The translations under genes and the position numbers were made by a program. Source: Isoetes engelmannii (taxonomy: Eukaryota > Streptophyta > Lycopodiopsida > Isoetales > Isoetaceae). From it: a stretch of 23,469 nt of DNA. Every line of letters starts with the position of its first letter. Position 1 is the stretch's first letter. The DNA lies in contig JAANSK020248386.1 of assembly GCA_011763485.2 (NCBI GenBank), forward strand, positions 1-23,469, read 5' to 3'. Below are positions 1 through 10,440 of the stretch, piece after piece. The notes under the pieces were generated by a model that worked only from the letters and a program-made list of their open reading frames with translations, made no database searches and was not told the DNA's origin.

Positions 1-566
1 CATTTTTGGAATTAAGAAAAAATTAGGGGTAAATTTGGAATTGCACGCAAGTCTAAGGGTATATTTGGAATTTTCCCTTTATATTATTACACATGTTGTG
101 GATTTACTTCATCCATTTCTATAAGGTTACCAAGGCCCGGAAGGGGCCAAAAATTTTGTATAGTTAAAACAAACCATTACATTCTATAATTATAATCAAC
201 TTCCCCCTAAAACCCCCCTAATCAATTTAGAGTGCGATTCGAAGAGAACCATTTAGTTCCATTAACAATAAAATGTGCCATGTGCGTACTTAAATAATTG
301 ATGTACTTATAACCTTTCACGACAATACAGTCATGAAGGTCGTGATCAGAAGGGAGAGGCACATAAATTTTAACTCCATCAACAGAACGGGCCATATAAG
401 AAACTCATGCCCCAATAGATAAGGAGGAAGACTAGGACTAGAAAACCGACACGAACCAGGAGTAAATCCAGGTGAATATGATTGATAGAATATAATTACT
501 TCACATTCAATCCACAACACGGACTACAAGCTGATCAATAAAGCAGCATCGTCAAAGAGAATTAAG
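1..566. other. Intergenic, no gene seen
   Basis: AT-rich sequence with no coding stretch I recognise on either strand. Near the left edge a phrase of the type AGGG(G)TA-A-TTTGGAATT occurs twice, at about 26-43 and 56-73, a short imperfect repeat. Nothing else is assignable. Confidence 0.5.
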
Positions 567-587
567 TTTTTTTTTTTTTTTTTTTTT
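567..587 (-). repeat. 21-base poly(T) run, possible retroposon tail
   Basis: An uninterrupted run of 21 T, read as poly(A) on the minus strand. Such a run often marks the 3' end of a LINE, SINE or processed transcript inserted on the minus strand, whose body would lie at about 588-900. I do not recognise that body and see no clear target-site duplication, so a simple homopolymer is equally possible. Confidence 0.4.
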
Positions 588-1480
588 CGCAATAAGAAGG
601 TAAATCTATTCTTCATATATGGCCAGTTACTGTAGTCAAACTTTCTAGGATCGAGAAATATTCCAGTATATAGCAAGTCACCACCGCACTTAATTGTGTA
701 AATTATGATGAATTTTAACCACATTATACCCAGATGGTTAAAATGTACTCTTGTACATATCACTTTGAATAAAGAAAGTTTATAGAAGTAACTGAAACTC
801 CTGGGGGATGCACTCATATGTATGGAGGGTATGCCATCTGCATGCATAGGGTAGCAAAAAATATCCCTCATATATGGATTTTTAAAGCCAGATTTGAACC
901 CCCTTTCTATGCAATTTCCCCAAATACATACGTAAACACTCCAAAAAAACCCCCCATCGTCCGTATACGTACAAAAATTGGTAAAAATAAAAACCCCTCA
1001 CTTTCACTCAGTTGGTTCATATGTCAACAAAGTGTGAACTCCCCTTGCTGAAACTTTAATGGAGCCTTTACTCTAAGCTCTTGCAAGGCGCTATCGAGAT
1101 CCTTTTTATTATCTTGGATTATCACATCAATAATAATAGAGATACAATAAGCCGAAGTTATAGACCATATGTCGTCCTTGAATGAATCAGTAAAATGATT
1201 CCATTTTAGCTCTTGCTTTAGAAGTTGGACTTCAAGGAAGCGATCGAGGTTGATATCTATTAAAATTGACAGCATAGGCCGTCAAAGCACCAACACCATC
1301 AATAGAAGTATCAATATCATTTAGAGCATTGGCATTATTTGGATCCATGTAGGAAAGGTCACTTGGTAAGAATATAATATAATAGAATTGAGTTTTTTTC
1401 GTCCACGGAGATCAAAGAGACTTATGGGACCCAAATAAATAAGGCAATAGACCTCTTAATGTTCAAGATTCAAAAAAACA
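588..1480. other. Intergenic, no gene seen
   Basis: No domain or splice-consistent gene model is recognisable. A minus-strand open stretch at about 1024-1350 has a coding-like feel over some 40 codons, but matches nothing I know and breaks quickly. A run of 11 G at 1517-1527 and an A/T-rich border at about 1475-1510 mark the edge of the LINE remnant that follows. Confidence 0.4.
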
Positions 1481-3770
1481 CACCCCAAAGGGGTTTTTTT
1501 TTGGAGAGGGTGTTTTGGGGGGGGGGGACCTTAGCAGTAATAGGCTTGCTGATAAACTGTATATTTTGTACATTTCGATGTAATGGCCGAGGAGTCAACT
1601 GATTTCTGACAATTACCTCCAGGAGGTATATGACATGACCCCCACTGAAGCCACCTCCAGCATCACAGGCAAATGGTTGATTAGGTGAAACCAAACTGGA
1701 AAAACGTATCCTGATGGGCCCACAGGCTAGGCAGTTTTGAAGTGTGGTATTCATCTTCAATAACTTCCAGTTGGCAATTCTTGCAGAGCCTATATTTGCG
1801 ATCTTCTTGGTCCATGTACCTGTCTCAATTTTGAGGCAGTGCACTACTGTACGAGTAGACGCAATCAGTCTACACTTCTTCATGGGCAAATGCACTAGAA
1901 AATGTTGCATGTTGCTGTGAACCCCTAGCAAGCGTGAGATTAATGTGGGATTTGTGGTTTGCTATCTTCAGCAGTTCCAAAACTCTAGCATCCCAAAGCT
2001 TACTAAGGATGCACTTGTCGAGATACTGATTCACATGATTGTGATCCTTATTTTTGCCTACCTGTATGCACTTCTATTCCTACACATTCCACCTGGAGAA
2101 TCAAATGGTTCGTTTCCCTTTTCAGCATGCTTTAAGGCATCGCGGACCCCATGTCCATCGTGTAGGCGAGATTTGGAAGGCGAGTGCCTCCCATATTGAT
2201 CACATTCTAAAAGTACGTGATGTGTCATTCAAGCACAACCCTCTGAAGGAGTAAGAACCATGTCTCTTGTAGAAGATATGGAACTATGGACTCGACTCCA
2301 AGTGCTCGAGTTAGAAATACTTTTTAAACTTGGTCCAAGTCATCACATGTGGCAAGTGATATAACCGGTCCCTATAGTTCCACTCCATATAGAAGAACTA
2401 GCTCTACTAAGACTTGAATAGGTTTGACTATTGCGATTAGTCGTAAATCTCTGCTCTGTGATAGTTGTTCTGCATTGCACATAAAGCCTTCCAGCTTGTT
2501 GTCACCGGCCGTCGAATACAAGTATCCTAGAATGTACTCTACTCCTTTATATGTTTGTACTACTTCCACATTATGACCTTGATAAGGCTACCTTTGTTTA
2601 TGTGAACTAAGACTACCTTTGTTGTTGCGAAGACAATGTGAGGAGCACCTTGGTCTTGGCCGCATTTCAGTTTCCTAGTAGAAAGTAATGAGTGCGTTCA
2701 GATGTAGCTCATACTGACTAGAGTGTAAACGGATAAGATCCGCATTGCCGGTGCGTACCAACAGCCAGGTGATATGGTGAATTAGGCGGCCCTTCCATCT
2801 CCATGTTGGGCAAGCCAATCCTGATGATGATCAATATATAGTCCAAGAGCATGGGGGAGAGTCACACCCTTGTCGGATTCCCATACTACTGTTGACAAGC
2901 TGGCTTGATGGTGGCATTTGAGCGGAGTATGTTGCATATAGACTGTATACTGTGTTTTGCAACTCGGGAACTTCCAGCTGCATTAATCTTTCCTATAGCT
3001 TCTCCCTCTCTATCAAGACTTGCAGGTCGAAAATATGATCGACTATGGAGTGTGTTGCCCTGAATCATGCCTCCCATGCCATTAATTGTTGCTCAAGAAT
3101 TTTGGCCAGTAGCTTTGCCAATAACAAGCTAACATAATCATGCGGTAGTTGGTGGGGCAGTGGATATGATCATGCAATAATTGGCGGGGTAGTAGATATC
3201 ACCTGCTTTATGAAATGGAAACACTTGCTAGCAATCCATTGCAAAGGAAAGCCTTCTTGAAGTGCCATATTGAAGAGGCTAGCAAAGATGGGGACAATCT
3301 GTGGCCTTGCCCATTACATCTACCTTTGTTGTTGCTAATGTTGGGCTTGTTTGTGCTGACACCTTTCAAATCCCTATGGGATTGTAAAGCTGCAGCATGT
3401 ATTGCACCAACTTCTTTGAGCAGATGTTAGATGTAGGTTGTATAGGTTTGTGTAACACTCTTCTCCAAAATGTTTGGGGGTGCCCAATCAAGGAGGTAGT
3501 AACATTTTTTGATGATGTGCCGCAATGTACTGTGCCTTTTTGCCTTTGAGGAAGGCTCTATATTGTTTGATCGGCCGTGACCTAGAAATGGAGTTAACTA
3601 CCCACTTGAGCCAGCATTTAAGGGTCCTGAACTATATCCCTATTAACTGTATTAGAGGCTTGCTAAAGAGAGAAAACCTACAAGTTTGTGATATCTTTCT
3701 AGATAGCATCCCTGCTTAGAGCTAGAGGACTAAGATGCAATATCAAATCTGTCCCATGCATCCGCATGGA
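1480..3770 (-). mobile_element. Decayed LINE reverse transcriptase (non-L1 clade), minus strand
   Basis: Reading leftwards on the minus strand, pieces of one non-LTR retrotransposon protein follow in the expected order. A linker lies at about 3200-3750. An RT motif, FRATHSIVDHIFDLQVLIE, lies at about 3010-3070 and matches the family pattern QAGFR..ST.DHIFTL. GIRQGC lies at about 2860-2881 and fits the G(V/I)RQGCPLSP motif. A degenerate ADL box with a following KTKV-like piece lies at about 2640-2770. The post-RT thumb with a YGVELW motif lies at about 2350-2580. A C-terminal Cys motif (RLCKNC then EDEYH) lies at about 1740-1850. Reading frame is lost many times, so the copy cannot make protein. 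The type differs from the L1-like LINE further right. The 3' end is unclear; an A-rich tract near 1494-1503 may be the tail. Confidence 0.7.
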
Positions 3771-3960
3771 AATCGGAGACGTCCCAAACGTTTTTCCTAA
3801 CAACATGCATTTTGCATTTTAAACCTGGTATGGGCAACACGTAGATGAATTCTTAAAGCTAGTTTTACCTTGACATACATATCAATTAATTCTAAATAAT
3901 AAACGTTGGATACACTTACATGCAAGCTTGATCGATTGAATTAGAAATTTCTTCTTTTTG

Positions 3961-4176
3961 CTATTGTAAGTATATAAAAAAAGATGTCGGTTTGTTCAAA
4001 GGGAAACTACTTGCTAACATATTATCTGATTTGTGCCAAAAAACCATTTGCTTTGATATAAAACTCGTTGGATCTCCTAAGCACCGCAAACATCTTGCTA
4101 AATCTGCTTCATCCATAAGTAGCAAGAGTCCATCCACATAAATGTAGGGAAAACACAATTCTGGGCATGAGCGCAT
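3961..4176 (-). mobile_element. Possible LINE reverse-transcriptase scrap (YxDD-like box)
   Basis: A minus-strand open stretch of 71 codons begins with PYIYVDGLLLLMDEADL, followed by a leucine- and cysteine-rich helix-like segment. This resembles motif C (Y-A-D-D) and the helix after it in non-LTR reverse transcriptases, with the second Asp replaced by Gly. It is not continuous with the RT remnant at 1480-3770, which has its own place for this motif, so it would come from another copy. The match rests on one short motif, and chance cannot be excluded. Confidence 0.35.
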
Positions 4177-4393
4177 AATAACGCCATGCCATGTGGCATT
4201 ATTCTTTCTACGAATATTTAAGAAATTCTGTATTCAGTTTTTACAGCCTGTTGTTCAGATTTTCAATGTCTTCTACTTTGCTTTATGCGTGTTTCACCAA
4301 ACATTCTAGAAATTTCACCTGCCAGAATTGCATTTTACACTTAGATTCAAGTTGCAAAAACACTTTACCTTGCGTTCACATTGCAAGAACCCT

Positions 4394-4498
4394 GAGACTT
4401 AAATTTCAATTGCATTTGCCCTTACATTCACGTTACTTTTACCTTGAAACTTAAGTTTCAATGGCATTTTGCCCTTACATTCACGTTGCTTTTACCTG
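4394..4498. repeat. Tandem repeat, 52-53 bp unit, two copies
   Basis: Two adjacent copies (4394-4445 and 4446-4498) share phrases such as CCCTTACATTCACGTT and TTTTACCT, with only a few differences. More diverged pieces of the same phrase lie just upstream at about 4310-4390, so the array was probably longer. Confidence 0.75.
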
Positions 4499-4567
4499 TC
4501 AGAAATTTGATATACCCTTTAAGCCTCAATACAAAATGGGTCCCCATAAACAACTGCAATGGCTTCG

Positions 4568-4680
4568 GTTGAAATAATTATATGTTAGCTGCACTCAATT
4601 ACTGGCATAGATAGCTGTACTGGTTTAGATTCAAATAATTATGCGTTAGTTGCACTCCACCACTGGCTACCATGAGCTGG
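4568..4680. repeat. Imperfect tandem repeat, about 60 bp unit
   Basis: Two adjacent diverged copies begin near 4568 and 4628. Each contains CAAATAATTAT or GAAATAATTAT, then GTTAG(C/T)TGCACTC, then ACTGGC and AGCTG. No coding meaning is apparent. Confidence 0.6.
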
Positions 4681-4965
4681 TGAATGCAAATCTCATCATG
4701 TGTAGTGTGTGCAGAAAATAAAAATCTATTGATGTGTATGTCGAGAATGAAAATCGGTGAATGTGTGTGATATGTCCTAAGGGATGTTGCTGAGTGATAT
4801 GACATTGGAACTACTAAGCATACACCCTCTCAACCTCCTCCTTTGTCCAAATCTGGATCTGGAGCTTCGACTTCTTCTACTTTGTTGTACATGTGAGACA
4901 AGAGGGAATGTTGTGTGTTAAACGATATATATCATAATGTTAAATGTTAAAAATCTCTATTTTGA

Positions 4966-6183
4966 ATGTCTAGTGTTAGTAATTCAGTTAGTACACAAAC
5001 TAAATTTTTTTGTCTTGAAGGACAAATATCTATATATTCAAGAACAAGAATGAAATCAAAATACATCAAGCATGTATTGTATTATGGGACTAGAAACCTA
5101 GAGGAAGAAATGACCCCCCCAAGCAAAACCACCCATATACAAATACTAGATCAGCTTCCCTATACAAGTGTGAGGCGCTTGATTGCCTTATCATCAACAG
5201 TGTACTCTAAAACAACTACTACCAATTACCGTCAATTCAGCTTCTCATTTTTTGTACCACTTTGAAGCGCTAGGGCACCTTATCAGAATGAACATCGCCT
5301 GCAAGAGTATTATCATGCCATGTGATACTATGTGGGGAGGAAATAAGATCCGCAGAAATGAAATCTGCAAGACTAGAAGAAAGATCCCCGCAAAAAGTAA
5401 CAGATTTTTTCCTTGCAGCCTTTTTCATGGGTTCTTCATGTTAACCTTATGCCATGGCTCCCTAACATACTAACCTTATGCCATGGCTCCCTAACATACT
5501 GGACTACAACGCTGTCAGACATACCATTCTTAGAAATATCGCTGGCAAGGGAGGTGACAACAGAAGATTGAACACAAACTAAATTAGCATGTTCTAGTAA
5601 CTAGCTAATGCAATACGACCATGGTCCATTGTTGGCCACACCCATGGTTATTCATTAAATAATCAAGCTTTTAGAAGGGCAAAATTTCAGCCTAGAATCT
5701 AAGAACACGGCTAAATTTTATTTCATGTCGATGCTGGAATTTGATCGGCACATGATGCAATTATTGCATCTATATGTGAATTTGCAAGAATGCCATATTG
5801 AGAAAGTAAAAACCTCATATTGAAATTAAATGGTTGGATATGAATTCTCATTGTATATGATGAGATGGCTTCTAAAAGGAAAGTTCTTGAAATTGCATCC
5901 TCTAGGCATAGTAAGAGTGGGGCATTACCCAAGTGAATACATGACTTCTTAGAAGCACAAATTCAGTTCCAAAATCAAGGTTCTTTGGCATATGACCTTT
6001 CATCAGAGATTGCTTCTAAAACATTTCCTAAGAAGGCAATAGTAAATACTAAGTCATGGCTTAAGTTTTTTCCCTCCATAAATGTCAAATGGACCTAATT
6101 CACACCTGTAGGAAATTCTCATATGCTGCATGAAAGTTGAGCAGCTTTGAGAAAAATAAAAAGAAATAAAAAAGACATGGGTG
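4966..6183. other. Region 3' of DTD; weak coding-like stretch, no gene assigned
   Basis: On the minus strand some stretches look coding-like. One is at about 5265-5430 (starting near KKAARKKSVTFCGD), another at about 5480-5620, and a third is a 69-codon open stretch at 5723-5932. They do not join into a gene model and match no family I recognise. They may be an old degraded gene or element, or chance. The DTD 3' untranslated region should lie just below 6184, but I could not place its end. Confidence 0.3.
5442..5499. repeat. Perfect 29-bp tandem duplication
   Basis: The unit beginning TAACCTTATGCCATGG occurs twice back to back (5442-5470 and 5471-5499) with no differences. This indicates a recent slippage or duplication event. 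Confidence 0.9.
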
Positions 6184-9100
6184 CTAGCTACTGCATGAGT
6201 TCTTTTCCTTTTGTGAATCAATTTGAATCGTCACAGGTCCATCGTTAACAAGCTGTAGCTGCAAGCAGTAGGCATAAGAGTAATTGAACCAGTTTAAAAA
6301 TAAGACCAAACATATGCGCACCTGCATCATTGCACCAAAAACACCATCTGCATAGTAAAAATAGTGAGTGGTCAGGGTCTATCCATTTCGTTCTTCATCC
6401 TTAAGATGCTGCATATGCAATATGCAGGAACATATGCCATAAGCACTGGGAATGAAAATCCCCCTCACAATCTGCTATTCATAAACTAGGTCAATTCACA
6501 ACCAAGTAAGAGAGACCAGTTGGATCATCAAAATGAGGTTGAAGATGACATAGCATATAGAAAACTATCTACATGCAAGATCTGGTTCAAGGCCAATCAT
6601 TATGCCCCGCTCCCCGCACCAATAGTTTTGATGCTGTGGGACCCCTTCAACATTCCTAGATTAGCCTTTGTCATGAGCTGATTGCCAACTTTTCTAAGAA
6701 AGTAAATTGTCACCTCCAAATACCTTCTAGCTTTTAGTTACCCTTCCATTTCGAATTTCCAATTAGTTTCCAGGCAAACAAATCATAACATCACTCTTGT
6801 TCTACAACCACATTAATTGAACTGAAGTTTCACAAAAGATAGCTATAAAAAGGTCACTACTTGAAAAGCTTTTAGTAGATATTCAGAAAAGATAGCTATG
6901 AAAAGGTCACTAGTTGAAAAGCTTTTAGTAAATAGAACGTCGTGAAGATATTCAGAAGTTGAAGAAAGTCAGGAATACCTTTTACGAATTCCTTGTTGTA
7001 CGCTTTTGAAACTTTCTCCAAAAAAGCTGTGTAAAAATCTTTTGCAGGTTGGGGAGACATGGCAAGGTGAAAATCAGGTTTGTTCCCTTTCAGTATTCCA
7101 TACAGCGTAAACTGGCTCACTGTAGCCAATTTATGGTCAAACAGTAGTGGTCAAAGAGCTTTAATATATAACTAAAATAAAAAAGTTTTGAAACAAATTT
7201 ATAGTGGGACAAGTTTAAGACATGGTTCATGGTTAAAGCACATACCAAATAATAATTCATAACCTTTCTGCATAACCTGTAAAATATCATCAATCTATTC
7301 AATCAGCTTGAGAACAGGACAGCAACTTAATATTGCTAAGAGATGGAACTTTTTCTTTATCTGATGGTTTTTATGTTTCAATTAATGACTATTTAGGAAA
7401 TATGCCATCTTATTAGAGACATGTATGTGTCAGCATAGAAGTGTGCATGGGATCTCTAGCACATTAGATATAACGTAATCAGGTCACTTCAATTAACTTA
7501 AATTTTGTCTCGTTTATTTTCTCCAACATTTTCACTTCTTGTGCTGAGTTCTTCTCCGAGTTCATCAATTCTGAAGTTAGCATATCCGCTGGAGCCTGCT
7601 GACATCAAATTTGACCACAGCTTTGCTGAAGAATTGCAGGGAGCTGAACCTTGCAATTTGGCTTTGCTTGCTAAAATTGTGGATTGTCATGAACCAGTGT
7701 CCTTCCAAGAAGCTGTTACAGACAAGAAATGGCAAGATGCCATGGCTGAAGAATATGACATGATTTGTCAAGCAAAAAACTTGGGATGCATTTAAATTGA
7801 TAGCAGAATTGAAACATGCTCTTGTGGAGACTTTTCAGATGACAGATTTAGGGCTTATGCATTATTTGTCTAGGCCTTGAAATATGGCAGCTAAGGGATG
7901 GTATTTTTATTTCACAGCAAAAATACATTAAGGATTATTGCAGCAGTTCCATATGGAGGACTGCAGGGGCAGCTTCTTCCCCTTTTGAACCAGGCCTTAC
8001 ATCTTGATTTAGATTTAGATTTTGATGCCGACGAGGCTGATTCTCTACTGTATCGAAATCTTGTAGGTGCACTCATTTATTTGACTGTCAGTAGGGCAGA
8101 TATTTCTTTTGCTGCTGCAATTCTTAGCAGAATTATGTCGCAGCCTAGAACATCTCATTGGCAAGATGCTAAGAGAGTTTTGGCATATCTGAAGGCACTT
8201 TGTATGAAGGCCTTGTTAATGACAAATCATCCAATATACAGCTCACCATTTATACTGATGCAGATTATGGTAATTGTTTGGAATCTCGAAAGTCTACAAC
8301 AGGGATGCTTATTAAACTTGGTCTAATGTGATCACTTAGCTTAGCAAGGAACGGTTCACTGTCTCTAAGAGTACCACAGGGGGACAGGAAATGCTTTGGC
8401 TCAAGAACTTATTAGCTGATTTGCAGGTATTCTCCTCTAATGTCACACTTTATTGTGACAACCAAAGTGCTATTGAGCCGACAAAGGACTTCAGTTCAGG
8501 TATCATCCTAAAACAAAGCATTTGGATATTTTGCTTTGTTTTGTTTGCGAACAGGTTATTTCTTGCTTAGCTATCTTATAAGAGGCCGATGGAAGATTTA
8601 TTTTCTCTTATTGAATTTTCTAAGCCTAAACATACTGCGGCTCTAAGACCTCACAAAGAACAAAAATAACTTAAGGTACTAGATTACCATATGATGCAGC
8701 ACATACATTCAGATCCCAAACTTTTCCAGATGATTCATTTGTAAAAAGTCGTACATTTAATACCTTCCTGCATCTACATCATTGAAAGCAAAGCATATTT
8801 CAACATATTTTCTTAAGAGAGAAATTTAATAGTCCATAAAGACAGTAAGTAAAGCATGCACTATTTGGACATTTATTTATAGTGCTGTTTCAAGAGAGAA
8901 GGAACATATATAGTATACACAGAGGCCATAGTTCTGGGACATCACATGCTGACATCGTTCCTCATAAAAAGCCATGTAAAAGGACATATATAGTATAAAG
9001 AGAGGCCGTAGTTCTGGGACATCACATGCTGACATCGTTCCTTATAAAAAGCCATGTACAGTTAGTTAAACATCGTTCCATTAGCTTGTTACTTCCTCAT

Positions 9101-10343
9101 GCTCTTATTCTCTCATCTTCCATCATTCATTAGAACCTTCTAGAACAAAGACTTAGGTGAGAAAATCTTAGGATATTTCCGTATAGAGGACTTCCTGTGC
9201 CTAAACATCCTCTTAAGAATCATACTTATAATGGATTCAAGAAGAGCATAAGGCTACTTGAAATCACCAATTTTTGGAGAGACTTCCACAGATCATGTGA
9301 GATCTGTTGGGGGACCATGGAAACTACAGTAAAGACTCAGGACAGCTTGATTTCTTTTTACATATAGGTCAGTTTTGACAGGGAATGCAAGGAGGCCTAG
9401 GAATATGTATTTGTAGATGCAGTCTATGGCAGGGTTGAAAGCTTATTGTCAGTATCTCAATCTGGTAAGTTATACAACGTACAATAAAGAGCCCCTTAAA
9501 TTTTACAAAGGTAAGCTCTTTGGAGTTAGGCCCAACAAGTGGATTGTACAATGTGAATGAAGAAACAAAGATTCATGAAGCTGGTATGTGGATCTGACTC
9601 TAGGTTTTATGGCTGTCACGTTAGGGCAAGGCAATTAGTTTCTACCAGAGAAACAGTTCTTCGAAACAATTGGTCTACAACTTCGTATTTTTCATTGGAA
9701 AAATGACAAAAAGCATGTTTTGAAACATGCAAGAATAACGACTAGCAACACTCATGGTACTTGTCATACAATACTAACTGCATTCCCATTCCATTCCGCC
9801 TAACTGTAACTACAAGTACATGGCTGTAACTAGGTGTTTCTTATTGCTTCAATACAACTAGAAGAAGGGCTGCAAGGATGGAATCCAAGACTGCTACCAT
9901 GACACCTGATTTTCAAAAACGAAATTTTGAAAAAGAAACGCCACCGGATAATGGCTGCCAAAATGATATTTGAAAAGTTCAGATCTACTTTTCTGAAATG
10001 TTAGAAGCGTTCCTTCAAACAAAAGCTACCAAATTTAAGTAGTGCCATTTCCCCCCCACCCGGTAGCCCATGAACAAACAACCAATTATGTATAACAATT
10101 GATGCTACCAACTTAAGACTATCCAGACGACAATTGAGTAAAAAACATACATGAAATCTGCGTCCACATCTGTGTCAGATTCCGTGATACCAACGAGAAC
10201 AAGAAGACCAGCTCCAATTTGGGAAACAATCCGCCCATCAACCTGCAGGGATGCATGCTATAGCCTTTAAACAAAAAATGCTTCTTCCCATTAAGTTGTA
10301 CCTCAACTGATGCAGATAGCACGCGTTGCACTACGGCTCTCAT
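6184..10343 (-). CDS. DTD: D-aminoacyl-tRNA deacylase (DTD), seven exons
   Basis: DTD hydrolyses D-amino acids (and mischarged glycine) from tRNA, a chirality proofreading step of translation; the active enzyme is a homodimer. Exons on the minus strand are 10343-10302, 10242-10151, 8773-8707, 7276-7246, 7119-6979, 6347-6322 and 6258-6184. Every intron is GT-AG and the phases match, giving 157 residues, normal for the family (about 145-165). The protein starts MRAVVQRVLSASVEVDG, the classic DTD N-terminus. It then has the hydrophobic strand GAGLLVLVGI, CRKVLNVRLF near residues 46-55, the active-site motif SQFTLYG at 79-85, KPDFH near 91-95, DGVFGAMMQ at 125-133, and NDGPVT at 138-143, which holds the Gly-cisPro pair that excludes L-amino acids. 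All key motifs are present and no frame break is needed. There is no obvious transit peptide. Intron 3 carries a Copia fossil. The ATG at 10343 is chosen because family members begin with this M-(R/K)-A-V-V-Q-R-V. Confidence 0.93.
6834..6939. repeat. 53-bp tandem repeat in DTD intron 5
   Basis: Two adjacent near-identical copies start at 6834 and 6887. Both contain AAAAGATAGCTAT, AAAAGGTCACTA and TTGAAAAGCTTTTAGTA. The repeat lies wholly within DTD intron 5 (6348-6978), upstream of that intron's minus-strand end. Confidence 0.8.
7505..8665 (+). mobile_element. Broken Ty1/Copia pol fossil inside DTD intron 3
   Basis: A fragment of a Copia-family LTR retrotransposon, antisense to the host DTD gene. 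Recognisable parts, in order: the entry to the Copia reverse-transcriptase domain (phrase EPVSFQEAV..KKWQDAM, about 7690-7760), the later RT segment (MTDLG, and then LVGALIYL..SRADISFA, about 7840-8180), and the RNase H domain (phrases WLKNLLADLQ and YCDNQSAIE, about 8390-8480). It ends near 8660. Gag, protease, integrase and both LTRs are not seen. It is broken, with several breaks over about 1.1 kb, and looks old. It sits between DTD exons 3 and 4 without touching their splice sites. Confidence 0.85.
8901..9060. repeat. 80-bp tandem duplication in DTD intron 2
   Basis: Two adjacent copies, 8901-8980 and 8981-9060, differ at only a few bases and share GTTCTGGGACATCACATGCT and ATAAAAAGCCATGTA. 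They lie inside DTD intron 2 (8774-10150). No coding role is apparent. Confidence 0.9.
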
Positions 10344-10395
10344 TTTTCTCTGCTCTGTTAGTAATAGGGTGCTCCTCTTCCGCCCAGGCCCCGTT

Positions 10396-10440
10396 TTCGC
10401 CCACTTTTATGCCCACCCTTCGCCCACTTTTCGCCTTTTT
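10396..10440 (-). promoter_or_regulatory. Repeated GTGGGCGAA motif just upstream of DTD
   Basis: The 13-mer AAAAGTGGGCGAA (minus strand) occurs twice exactly, at 10419-10431 and 10396-10408, 53-88 bases upstream of the DTD start codon. A related GGGTGGGCATAA lies between them and GGCGAAAA beside them. This is the most G+C-rich and repetitive part of the DTD upstream region. By position it may be core promoter or 5' leader. That the repeats bind a factor is inference; I see no TATA box that fixes a transcription start. Confidence 0.4.

Larger units (their letters stand above)
4177..4965. other. Intergenic with short tandem repeats, no gene seen
   Basis: No recognisable coding region. The stretch holds two small imperfect tandem repeats (listed separately) and otherwise plain AT-rich DNA. 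The open stretches here have no domain signature. Confidence 0.45.

Noticed and set aside
818-1051. 77-codon plus-strand open stretch
   Set aside because: No family signature, no splice context and simple-sequence-like composition; taken as chance.
4966-5940. A host gene on the minus strand downstream of DTD
   Set aside because: Short coding-like stretches do not join into a splice-consistent model and match nothing I recognise.
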